A stretch of DNA of 64,000 nt from contig NW_022204508.1 in NCBI RefSeq assembly GCF_008831285.2, positions 62,001 to 126,000 on the forward strand. Direction: 5' to 3'. Shown in pieces: positions 46,775-57,407 of the stretch; position 1 is the stretch's first letter, and every line of letters begins with the position of its first letter. The DNA comes from Nymphaea colorata (taxonomy: Eukaryota > Streptophyta > Magnoliopsida > Nymphaeales > Nymphaeaceae). The notes under the pieces were generated by a model. It saw nothing but the letters and a program-made list of their open reading frames with translations. It did no database searches and was not told the origin of the DNA. Both the position numbers and the translations under genes were made by a program.

Positions 46775-47340
46775 CTGCAGATCTTTGCTATCCTCGTCCA
46801 GCTTCCTTTTCAGATTTTATCGGTCTGAGCATGCCTTTCAACTTGGCGATATTAAGGCAGAGTTTGGGCCCTCAAGGCTGGCAAGTCGCTTGGTATCAAA
46901 TGGTTTCCTCTTGAATTCTTCTGAGTCTTGTGGCACTGTTACCAGCCTGATTTCATGGTCTTCTTTCAAGAATTTGGTACCAACTCCTTCCCCTTTGGGG
47001 AATCTAACAGAGCTGTCTGTGTTCTTATTATGAGAAGCATGTTCTGCAGCAAGTGGCGGGTTATTGGCTGAGAGCATTTAGACTTCCACTTATTGTACCG
47101 AACTTTATAGAGAAGAAATTGTCATTTTATTTGGGGGATTCTCATCATATTAGGAAATATCACTTACTTAGTTGGAAGTCTGCTTGCTCCGATACAAGAA
47201 GGTGGTCTTGGCCTTCTTGACGTCACCAACTCCTTATGTACTCTTTTCGTCAGACACCAATACTTGAATGGGAGCTTGTGAACACTGTAAAGTAATGCTT
47301 ATTTCTCTTGGATATGGAAAAGCTGCCTTTTGGGGATGAG
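46775..47340 (+). pseudogene. LINE ORF2 C-terminal fragment
   Basis: After frameshifts the plus strand reads YWLRAFRLPLIVPNFIEKK, KYHLLSWKSACS, PIQEGGLGLLDVTNSLCTLF and VRHQYLNGS. This is the plant L1-type segment after the RT: P-I-E, then HLxxW, then EGGLG. Further decayed LINE tail may extend to about 48190, ending TTGTTAATAAAAATTTTT. The palm domain and endonuclease are absent. Confidence 0.65.
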
Positions 47341-47474
47341 AAGAGGTTTGTTGCTTAATTTAAAGTGTTTGGATTACAGTAAAGGTGAAAATTTGGTGTG
47401 AGGATTGGGGTACTCATAATTTCATTAACTTGAGATGAAATGGACATTAAATAAAACATAGAAGACCCTAGATA

Positions 47475-47645
47475 CTAGGGCGAGGCCAGCAATTTTTTTA
47501 GGAAGGGTAGAAAAGTATTTGCAAAAAATATACAAGTACTGAACAATATTTTTCAAAATTTTTATATAGCGCAAATTAAAAAAAATTAAAAATATAAGTA
47601 TCATATTTTTTCCAAAATATATGGGGGGAGGGGTCATGGCTAGAA
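47475..47645. mobile_element. Possible GGGGCGGAGCC-family MITE
   Basis: GGGCGAGGCCAGC at the left and GGGGTCATGGC at the right enclose an AT-rich core (AAATTTTTATATAGCGCAAATTAAA) like that of 5671-5862. It lies inside the LINE remnant. Ends are diverged and no duplication is clear. Confidence 0.35.
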
Positions 47646-47677
47646 GTGCATAGCTCTATTCAAAAAGTAATCTCACA

Positions 47678-48190
47678 GTGGTTCAAATGCTCTTTCAAAT
47701 AAATGGGTTGCAATACGCTGTGTTTATGCTTACATGTACTCTTTTGGAACATAAGAAAACAAAGAAATTCTATTATGCATCAGCCAATTTGATTCTGAGT
47801 GGTCTTGAATGTGGAGTCTGCAATGATTTAAAGGATATGATAGCTGGTATAAAGTGGAAACATCAAGAGGTGATCTTTCCTCCTTACTACAAGGTTTTGC
47901 GTCGATCTATATGTGGTGGAATGGTGTGCAGAAAATGTCTGTATGTTGTGAAATGCTGTGCAGAAAATGGCTTTCTGTAGCTGATGTATTTTCTGTCAAC
48001 AAGATTGCAATGAGGCTGTAATCCATTTGTATAGTGAGGTTGGTTTTTTGCCTATCTTCTTTTTGGTTAGTTGTAGTTTCTATCTTTGTATTTGAGGTTT
48101 ATGTCTCTCTTCCTTTTTGTTTGTTCTAGCTCAGGTATCTTGTTTTTTGCTATCTGTTATATTGTTAATAAAAATTTTTGGGACACCTAA
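47678..48190 (+). other. Unassigned stretch after the LINE fragment
   Basis: An open frame (47678-47980) encodes about 100 residues with no motif I recognise. Its position, and the following AT-rich tail with an ATAAAA signal near 48168, suggest the 3' part of the LINE. This is inference from position only. Confidence 0.3.
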
Positions 48191-48217
48191 ACTCGTAGCA
48201 ACGACGTTGCTTCACCA

Positions 48218-48420
48218 TGTAGGGCTACACATGCGTCGAGCCCAAGCTTGTCCCTCTTGAGCTTGACTTGATTATACAACATCAAGCTCGAGCTCGACTC
48301 CCTTAACTTGCTTAACTCATTTATGGCCTAACTCGTTTTTTAAAACTTGTTCACGTCAACTCGTTCAATTCGTGTATGACACCAAAGCAAAACTTGTTAC
48401 CTCGAGTTGAAGGGAAAATT
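48218..48420. mobile_element. hAT-like terminal region (one end)
   Basis: GTAGGGCTACACATGCGTCGAGCCC resembles the TAGGGCTGxACATGGGTCGAGC ends of plant hAT elements, followed by repeated AAGCTCGAGCTCGA and AACTCGTT words. The opposite end was not found. 48421-49029 shows no gene; a C-tract lies at about 48591-48600. Confidence 0.4.
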
Positions 48421-49029
48421 GGTTTCCTTGAGATACAAACTGGGGTATGATTGTCCTGTAGTACCAAGATATTATTTTTAGTGCTGTAAGTTAAATGGGC
48501 AAACAACTTAAAATTTGAAACTTAATCAGAAAGTTGCGCACCAATAAGAACAAATTCTATGGTAAAACCATGAAAACAAGGGGTTTCTGCACCCCCCCCC
48601 CTTTTCTCCCTCTCTCTCTTCACAAGGACAAATTGTCAATGTGACAAATTGAAGAGAACATATGGTTCCATTTGTATCTTTGTAAAAGCAGTTCCATTCT
48701 CTCCCCAACCTTGCGTGGCATATGTTTTCGTGGAACTGAATAGCCACCTATAACTTTTCGTGGAACCGCCTTCAATGATGCCATAAACACTTCTAGAAAG
48801 CCTTAGAGGACTAAGTTTAAGGGGGCGTATGACCACCTTGTGTTATAGAAACAAAATTTCACCTTCAACTAGAATTGGAATGAAACTTCCAACTCTAGTT
48901 TCCCTTTGATAGACTGGAACTTTGGTTTTAAAATTGAAAATTATGTGTTTGATAGAGCAAGACTAAAATTCTGGAATTGGTGTATTAAAATCATCATAAC
49001 ATGTGCCAAGAGAGAAGACATCCAATCAT

Positions 49030-49499
49030 TAATGCCTGCTTCCTTATAAAACAAGCGATGCCAAAAAGTTTCATATGGACATGTTGGTGTGATTTCTTAG
49101 AACCTTACACATTGCAAACAATGTAAAATTTTAATACTTCAATATATCCCCTAGAATTAAAAGGAAATTTTAAAATGCATGAGCTGCCAATGATTGTGAA
49201 GGAATGTATATAGTGCTGGCTAGTGCATCTTCTCAAGAGTTAAGACTGTCCATTCTATTATGATGTGACAGTCAAGAAAAATAAAGGAAGAAAAATATTA
49301 TGAGGATGCATAAAAATTAATTGGTGGTTGGATCGACTATGAACTAATTGACCAAATGTGTGGTGGGTGAAAGAGGAAAATGGGCAAAAGGGAGGGAAAG
49401 AAAAGAGCCAACAAAAAGCAAAAAAGATTCATGTTTAACAAAAAAAAAAATAGTTTCAATCTGTCACCAATTTTTTACAAACTAAAACATTTCAATAAT
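49030..49499. other. CNL-G-type 3' flank
   Basis: CCTGCTTCCTTATAAAACAA and GGTGTGATTTCTTAGAA, in the orientation seen left of CNL-A (8225-8310), mark this as the 3' flank of a minus-strand CNL unit. No gene is present. Confidence 0.6.
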
Positions 49500-50040
49500 T
49501 GTAAGGCGATCTGTTCCTGTTTATCCATGAGAAATGTGGTTGCTACTGCATCATTTTGTTGAGGAGAAGTACTATTTGCACCCACCGGAAGACTTGAGAT
49601 TGGGGAAGTAAAAAAGAACTGGCTTTCTCAGTTCCAGGAGGCATTTCCTATGGCCACCCAAGCAGATGTTCTCAGTGAAACCACACCAACATGACCAAGT
49701 CCTATTGACTTCTGTCATGTTTAATGAAAGCAGTTGCAATCTATTGATTTTTACAGATTCACACTACTTTTGCAGATGGAAAACATGACATAAAAAATGT
49801 ACAAGACCTAAATCAAACAACAGAGAGAAAAAAAGAGCCGACGAAATGCAAAAGATTCATACTTGAACAAAAAAATATATAGTTACAATCCGTCTCCGAT
49901 TTTAAACACTAAAACATATCGAATAATTGTTACCTTTCCTCCAAGATGGCATCTTAACTCCTGCGGCAGATCAAGTGCAGGACATATGTAAATACTGAAG
50001 GCTTCAGCCAACGAAACAGAAAAGGTTCCGTAACATGATA
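49500..50040 (-). pseudogene. Two extra CNL 3'-end scraps
   Basis: 49500-49690 (minus) matches the final LRRs (GGHRKCLLELRKP-like, with AGGCATTTCC matching the QCLP segment). 49925-50010 matches the C-terminal tail again (CCTGCGGCAGATC matching HLPQEL). Both lie just downstream of G in its orientation, so terminal exon sequence has been duplicated locally or left from lost tandem genes. Confidence 0.6.
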
Positions 50041-50054
50041 GCACCTCAACCACT

Positions 50055-52001
50055 TTAGCCTAGGATGGATAACCTTTCCCCAAGATGGTCCCTGAGCTCC
50101 TGTGGCAGATGGAGTGCTGGACAAAAGTAAATTACCAACTTTTCAAGCTTCGAGAGGCAGGCGATCTGTTCATTTGCATCCATGGGACATGTTGTTTCTA
50201 CTGCATCATTTTCATTTTGGTGGGTAGTAATGTCCACCAGAGACTTCAGATTGGGGAAGTATTGAAGCTCTAGGTATCTCAGTTTTGGGAGGCATTGCGA
50301 GTGGCCTCCCAAGCTGATGTCCTCATAGAAATAGTTTAGGTACAATGTCTCCAGTTGGGAGAGACCCCACAAGCACTGAGGCACCCTTCCCAATTTGACC
50401 TCATCAACATTCGTGTCGCTCAAAGACAGAGACTTGAGGGAGGGTAGAAATGTTGATACCTCGGATGGCAATGGTGATGGCAGCAGTACTGCTGAGTCAG
50501 GATCCAACCTTAACTCAATGAGGTTAGGAAGTTGCTCAAGGAATTTCCGTCACAATCTTGCACGTAGGCAACAACACACTGACAGACTTTGAAGCTGAGT
50601 CACTTGACCATCATGCCCCGCCAGCTCCAATAGAGCATCAAGCAAGCCTTTTGTCTGCATCCTTGGACAATTCACAAAATTCGCCTCTCTTAACCTTGGC
50701 ATAGAAGTCATTGTTGTTTCCCCTAATCCATCTGCTGGCCACCCTTCCCAGTTGAGCAAACCTTCCACCATCAACTCCTCAAGTAAAGGAACGTTAACAA
50801 AAGCCTTCAAGCTATTAGGTCCGTACACCTTCTATGACTTGAGAGGAGGCATGTCATGACGTAATTACTCTAGGCTGTCACAAAATTCTACCTCCAATGA
50901 CTCCAAGGCAGGCATGTCAGCTAGAGTCTTCAGCCTATCACATTTCCGCACCATCAATGACTTGAGAGCAGCCATGTCATATAAATGCTCTATACAATCA
51001 CAATAACTCACCTCCAATGACTCCAAGGCAGGCATGTTAACAAGAGCCTTTAGGCCATCACATGCCCACACCATCAACGACTTGAGAGCAGGCCTGCGAT
51101 CAGGCAATTGCTCTAGGCTGTCACAAAGTGCCACGTCCAACCACTTGAGAGCAGGCATGTGATGAGGAAATTGCTCTAGGCTGCAGCATTCCTCCACCTT
51201 CAACGGCTCAAAGGCAGGCGTGCTATCTATTTCACATAGTGCTGGGCAATTGATGACATTTAGTACTTTCAACGAGGTAATGCTTATTAGTTTTTCCCAT
51301 AAATGGCATCTTTCCAGCTTTAGTGAATGTAGCTTGGTATACTCAGTATTCAAATGCCAAACTGGCATCTTTCCTATATAATCACCTATCTCCAAGCACT
51401 CCAGCCCAAGTGGAGGTTCCAATGCCTCCAGTGCACCACTCTTTCGTCATTACTCTGTTCAGAAACACCTCCAGTAATTCCAAAGTAGAATTCCAAACTA
51501 ATTATGCCATGCTTCTCCTTAAGCAATTGTGCATTTCTTGCACAATCAATAGCTTTTCTTGTCCCCCCCAACGCTTGTATTGACAATTCCCCCTGTAGTT
51601 TGTTCAAGACTTTTAGTTCCCTAATGTCACAAATCTATGCAAGGTCCATAAATTGGTAAGCTTCCCCAAGCCTTCCGCTATAAATTTCAATTCCCATGTC
51701 CAGTTCAGCCAAGAAACCTCAAGTTGCAGAGTTCACCCATTTCCTTGGGCAACTCTTCAATTTTGCTATAATTTAAATCCAATGTTTGCAAGTTACAAAG
51801 TCTGCAGATTGAACTGGGCAACCGTCTCACTTAGAATTGCTTAGATCAAGATATTTTACAAGTGAAAGGTATTCAATGGACTTTAGCAGCTCATCCATTT
51901 CGCATCCCCTCAATGACAACACCCTCAACCACTTGAAATTGGTCAAGTGTTCAATATAAACCTGCAAGTAAGAATTGGAATCAGCCAACAATGTGAACAA
52001 G
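50055..52001 (-). pseudogene. CNL-G: LRR pseudogene with expanded repeats
   Basis: From right to left it encodes the LRR start (LTNFKWLRVLSLRGCEMDELLKS, LSLVKYLDLSNS), frameshifted linker (51607-51386: ELSIQALGGTR), PPLGLECLEIGDY, CPALCEIDSTPAFEPL, an array of about 20-residue LRRs (see 50835-51235), PLLEELMVEGLLNWEGWP, CPRMQTKGLLDALLEL, then after another break LPSLKSLSLSDTNVDEVKL, VPQCLWGLSQLETL, CPALHLPQELRDHLGERL. CC and NB-ARC are missing: at 52002 the sequence switches to truncated LTR. Confidence 0.92.
50835..51235 (-). repeat. 60-bp LRR-coding tandem array in CNL-G
   Basis: Units of 20-21 residues alternate between PALKSLMVxxCDxLKxLxxM and PALESLEVxxCDxLExLxxM. Starts marked by GGCAGGCATGT/GAGCAGGC-type words fall near 50909, 50968, 51029, 51089 and 51151, spacing about 60. 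Six or seven units are recognisable. D and E carry only two or three related, less regular units. Confidence 0.85.
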
Positions 52002-54516
52002 TGATGAGGATACATTGCCACTTTTCTTGCCTAGATTCCCTGCCTCGTGAGGTGTTCTTCCTTGATTTATCACTCCAAATCTAATGGGTATAGTTGCCTT
52101 TTTGTTTGATTTGTCATGATCTTCATGATTTTCTTCATTCGTTGAGCTGGCTTGATGTTCATGATTTCCTTCATCCAGTGAGCAGCTGTAACGATCTGCA
52201 GCTTGTGCGTTAACATGCCCCTTCAATCTCGAGCGTAGACTGTAGCGAAGTCTGAGATTGTGACCCAATGTTGTCAATCGATGATGGGGCAATGGCTTTG
52301 TAAGCATATCAGCAAGCTGATGAGCGGACAAAATAAATTGAGTAACTAACGATCCAAGAGCCACTTTTTGCCGTACAAAATGAAAATCAAGCTCAATATG
52401 CTTCATCCGGGAGTGATGGGCCATTTTGATGGTGGATTGCAAAGCAGAAAGATTGTCACATAAAAGCAAGGGAGGTTGAGAGGGAAACAGTCCAAGATCT
52501 CTAAGAATGAACATGATCCAAGTTAGTTCTGCTGCTGTTGTTGCAAGAGCACGATATTCTACTTCACAAGAAGATCGCACAACACTTTGTTGTATTTTAG
52601 ATGCCCAGGAAATACAATTGGGGCCCAAAAAGGTGCAGTAGCCTGTGGTAGAGCGACGAATGGAGGGCAGCCGGCCCAATCTGCATTAGAATAAGCTCGA
52701 ACTGATAATTTGTTGGGCTTAAAGAATTGCATCCCAAGAGAGATAGTACCTTGAATATAGCGAAGAATGCGTTTCAGCAACTAGAAAGGTCGCAGGGAGG
52801 GAACGTGCATAAACTGTGACACATAATCAACAACATAAGTGATGTCTGGTCGTGTAAACATAAGATATTGCAGAGTGCCAACAAGACTACGATACAATGT
52901 GGCACTGGGATATGCTTCTTCTTCTGCAGTGTTGTTTCTGGAAACATTAGTAACCATTGGGGGTAACAGTTGATCTGCACGATTGCATCTGAGCGCATTC
53001 TACAATTTCCATAGCATAGCATTGCTGGTTGAGGAATAGTCCAGAAGTAGTGCATTGAACTTGAATGCCTAAGAAATAATGTAAGTCCTCAAGATCATTC
53101 ATAGCAAATGTACGTGATACTTCCTTTTGAAAGGAAGCAAGAAAAGTTGGACTGTTACCAGTGAGAATGATATCATCCACATAATAGAAGTATAATTATA
53201 GTTGACTATTGCAGTTGAACAAATAATGATGGATCTGCATAGCTGGCTTGAAAATTGTGAGAAAATAAGAATTGAGCAAACAGATCATACCAAGCTCGAG
53301 GGGCATGTTTGAGGCCATATAGCGCACAATTTAAGTTGCAAACAAGGTGTGGAAATCGATCATCTTTGAAACATGGAGGCTGCTCAATTAATACAGTTTC
53401 ACGTTGTCGTAGCTTTCAAGCAGTGAAACAACATCAATATATGCAGGAATAGGAGGTTGAAGTATCGATGTCATAAACAATTCATAACCTGATCTAAGCC
53501 CATTTATGAGCCAACAAACTTTGTCTTGATCCAACAGAGGTTTCCCAATGGCTGCCAACTCATCACATATGGTTTTGAAACCTGTTATATACTCAGTAAC
53601 ATTTTTATCTTGCTTTTGAAAAGTCTGCAATTTTCTGTTTAACAGAAATTCTCAGTCTTTTGATTCTCTAGCAAAGACCATTATAAGAGCATTCCAGACT
53701 TCAGCCGAGCTTGGGAGTCCAACCACAAGACCTAGCACTTCTTCTGAGAGTGATCCAGTGACCCACCCTCTAAGAAGTCGGTCTGTTTTTTTCTAGGCAA
53801 AGAATTCTGGATTAGGGACAGAACCCGCCTCACCATTTTCAACAATTTCAATGGTAGAGGTCAGTTTGGAGATTTGTCCATCAATAAAACCCATCATCTC
53901 TTGGCCTTCAATCAGCCCAAGCATTTTGGTTTTCCAAAGCAAGTAATTCCTGTGAGAGAGTTTGATAGAGATAAAATTGCAACATTAACCGTTGAAGGAT
54001 ATGGATACTTAGCTGCCATGAAGGATGAAGAGGATGCACCGGAAGCCATGGAGAAATCCTTAATCCTCACGGAACTATGCTCTGATACCATGAAAGGAAA
54101 AATGCAAGACTCAAATTTGAAGTGGTTTGGATTAACTAGAATCCTACGTCCTCTGTCCCTCACACCAAGAAAAATGATGGATATGAGGTTCCCTTGATGA
54201 GAAAATTTATACATGTTTCTTGGAGGGATTGTTACAGATTTGTTTAAAATTCAAACAATCCTTCCTTAAATTTCTAGTTTCTATAATCATTTCTTTCTCC
54301 TTTGATGAGGATATGTTGCCACTTTTCTTGCCTAGATTCCCTGCCTCGTGAGGTGTTCTTCCTTGATTTATCACTCCAAATCTAACGGGTATAGTTGCCT
54401 TTTTGTTTGATTTGTCATGATCTTCATGATTTTCTTCATTCATTGAGCTCGCATGATCTTCACGATTTTCTTCATCCGGTGAGCAGCTGTAACGGTCTGC
54501 AGCTTGTGCATTTACA
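52002..54516 (-). mobile_element. Rearranged Copia copy (same family as 26744-31345)
   Basis: The 5' LTR (54091-54516), primer site (54079-54090) and 5' Gag match the other copy closely. At about 53395 Gag jumps to RT sequence, a deletion of roughly 1.9 kb relative to 28322-30220. RT and RNase H remnants follow (FLASFQKEVSRTFAMND, GYCTFLGPNCISW, RSSCEVEYRAL, HIELDFHFVRQKV, QLADMLTKPL). The 3' LTR (52002-52215) is cut to about 214 bp where it meets CNL-G. Inactive. Confidence 0.9.
54091..54516 (-). repeat. 5' LTR of the rearranged Copia copy
   Basis: 426 bp, the same length and ends as 30920-31345. The flank 54517-54718 continues to match 31346-31550, so this copy arose by duplication of the locus and not by new transposition. 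Confidence 0.88.
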
Positions 54517-54718
54517 CAACAGCCATGGTCATTTAAGTGAATGGAATAGGTTGGTCATCATCACTGGGTAAAGCAAAAATCTGCTTTGTTTGTTCTATGC
54601 AACAGCCACGGCATTAATTGTGACTATTAAAAATGATTGATACCCCTAACAGCCATGGTGTTTACCTTGCCTGAACCCAGTAGGCAGGAATGCTATAACC
54701 ACTGGTCCCTGAAGGGCA

Positions 54719-54818
54719 NNNNNNNNNNNNNNNNNNNNNNNNNNNNNNNNNNNNNNNNNNNNNNNNNNNNNNNNNNNNNNNNNNNNNNNNNNNNNNNNNN
54801 NNNNNNNNNNNNNNNNNN
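54719..54818. other. Assembly gap, 100 N
   Basis: Exactly 100 undetermined bases, the usual placeholder for a gap of unknown size. Left of it is the retrotransposon flank; right of it TTGAAGTCACC resembles CTGAAGTCAAA at 31558. Order and orientation across it are unproven. Confidence 0.98.
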
Positions 54819-54839
54819 TTGAAGTCACCATATGGAATG

Positions 54840-54840
<1 letters not shown>

Positions 54841-54906
<66 letters not shown>
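54841..54906. repeat. Compound (CA)n(GA)n microsatellite
   Basis: 54841-54868 is (CA)n and 54869-54906 is (GA)n. It lies next to the gap and may have contributed to it. Confidence 0.95.
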
Positions 54907-54909
<3 letters not shown>

Positions 54910-56537
54910 GTCAAAGGGGCTTCTTCTTCAATGAATGAGCAGTGCACTCTTTTAGTGCTTAAAGCCAGCATCCAATTAAGCAGTCCAGTGTCATTGTTAT
55001 GCACCTTGCAGCCATTCTTCTGGGTCTATTGTAAATAAAATTATTCTCTTATCACTGTCTTTTTGACTGCTGGATGCTTTGGATTAAATTCATTTCATAA
55101 CTGTGTTCTTTTTTTTTTTTTGCTTTAGTTTGTATGAATACCCTTTGTCTATCGTAAAGAAAATGATGTTCTGGTCACTTTGTCTCTTTACTGGTGGATA
55201 TTATGGATTAAATTCATATCACAACTACCTTTTTTTTGCTTTATTTTATACGATTACCCTTGGTCTATCCTTATGAAATGACGCTCTTGTCACCATGTTT
55301 TCTTTACTGATTGATGGTTTGGATTAAATTCATTTCACAACTGTATTTTTTGCTTTAGTTTATATGAATAGCCTGAGGAGGCTGAAGCCCCTTCCTTTTT
55401 TCCTCTAATCTGGTTCTGGGTGGAGAGCAGAGTACATGTCAACTAAAGTGTCATGCATCCATCTTTTGCAGTCCCTAGCAGTAGCACCCATAATAAATGA
55501 ACTAACAGTGAACTTTTGTTGTCTTGTCAGTCCAGGCAACTATGCTACACCGCTTGGGGCTTTCTCTATATGTGGGGACAGAATGAATTGCAAATGGTCA
55601 ATTTTGTATAGGATTATTACAAACAGACTTCAAATGCGATTTAGCTTATATACCTTGAGGAATCAAATTTAAATTTGACTAATGAGGTTCCATTGGAAGA
55701 AGAAAAAGAAGAAATATTCTAGCTATAAACTACATATTAGATGAATAAGAGACCATAAGGACTCACCGATCTCTCAAGAATTTGATTTACATTTTCATAT
55801 AATACCCATCATGTACATTATATTCTCACGACGCCATAATTTCTCCTATAACACTATGACATATTTTTGAAATTATTGGTATTTTTATGTTTGAACCAAA
55901 ATTTGTAATTTCATAAAAAAAATGAATCACTGTCTAAAAAAAGGAGGGACCACTATCAATTTGTTCTTGATTCCTTGATTGGGATTTCAAGAGGAAAATA
56001 AAATACGAGGGATCTAAAGATGGTAGGCTAAGCTACACACAAGTGGACAAAAATGAAAAGAAAAAAATTGAATTTGTCAACATCCGTATGAACCACAATA
56101 TGTAATTGACACCATTTTCACTGGTTGGAACTCCATTGATTAATTTTTTGTCTTCAACTTAATACCATTCGTATTCTATTAGCTTGTATACCCCTGCATG
56201 AGTGCACTTAGCCTATAATGTTTATTTTTCTTAATTGCCGATACTTGTACTTTTTTTGTAGAAGAAAACACTAAATTTGATCAAGATAAACTTCTGTCGT
56301 GTACATATGAATCCTTCTTAATAAATGGTGGGGAGCCTACCTCCCAGCATCCTTCATTGGATCAAGATAAACTTCTGGGAGTGAAAGTCTGACCTTTTAT
56401 GCACCTATCAGAAAGCATCCAAAGCTGAAGCTTTTCTCTCTTCTTTTGCTCCAATTTCTACAACTGCTTTCATTATATGTCGGCAAGCAGATTGCAGATG
56501 TGGTCAATATCTACTGTTTTTTTAATATCTATAGATC

Positions 56538-56574
<37 letters not shown>

Positions 56575-57407
56575 TATATATATATATATATAGGGGGAGA
56601 GAGAGAGAGAGAGAGAGCCACAGAGGTACTTAATGAACTGTACATTTCACCACTTTGTGAAAACGAGAGTTTGATTGGAAGAACGATTTTTTTCTTTTGG
56701 GGATATTGTTGGATTTGCTTCTTAGTAACAACAGCTAGCCCAGGCTATGTAATTGGTCTGAGCCAACCTTGCATGGCTAGTTCCACTTGATCATGCTCTG
56801 TTGCTATTGTTAGAATGACCTTTCACATCCCGTTCTGAGCTCATTGTTCTGTCAAACAGAGCATGTTGAATGACAACAGCTGAACTGCATTAGTATGAGC
56901 CCCAGACATCCTGATCATAAGTCTAAATATGAAACACTTTGTAATGGTCATCATGGGACATCATCAACTTTGTCTCTTCACAATAGACCAGCCTTGAGTT
57001 TGGCAAGGTTGATGGCATTCCCTCGCGGCACGAACAAGTTGTACTTCTAGTCAATGGTCAGGTCACGAAACTTGGATGGGCTAAACAAAATTTTGGATTT
57101 TGAAAAAAAAATCATGCATCCAAACTTTTTACATAATACAATTATAAATCCCACAAACGTGAGAAAGAGGAAGTGTAGATGATGTAGAAGTTTGGGGTTC
57201 AGGAATTTTTATGGATTTATTTAGCACCAATCATGGACCTTGCCAGCCTGTAGAGCACTTCCTTTGTCTTCCTTCTCCTTCCATTTTCAGATTTAAGCAG
57301 TGGTGGACCCAAATTTGTTTGGCCTTCCTTCTTCCTTCCATTTTCAGATTTCTAGTTGTCTTCCTCTGCTAGCTCTTTCTTCTACCAAGAAAAAAAGAAC
57401 AGAGGAG
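54907..57407 (+). other. Upstream flank of CNL-E
   Basis: Non-coding; the inverted counterpart of 11956-13990. Contents: 115-bp satellite units (55030-55375), a TA/GA compound microsatellite (56537-56617), and a segment (56720-56930: GTGCCACTTGATC-like, GAGCTCATTGTTCTGTCAAACAGA) repeated downstream of E at about 62220-62330. CCATTTTCAGATTT occurs twice close to the start (57281, 57338). No promoter motif can be fixed. Confidence 0.65.
55030..55375. repeat. 115-bp tandem repeat upstream of CNL-E
   Basis: TGCTTTA recurs at about 55121, 55238 and 55351 (spacing 117 and 113), each preceded by GGATTAAATTCAT(T/A)TCA. The units are the inverse of those at 13448-13945. Confidence 0.85.

Noticed and set aside
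50835-51235. Regular 60-bp spacing considered as a CRISPR-like array
   Set aside because: The whole unit is repeated without unique spacers and encodes LRRs in a plant gene.
54637-54867. Open frames running through the gap
   Set aside because: They are translated from N bases and a CA microsatellite and are artefacts.
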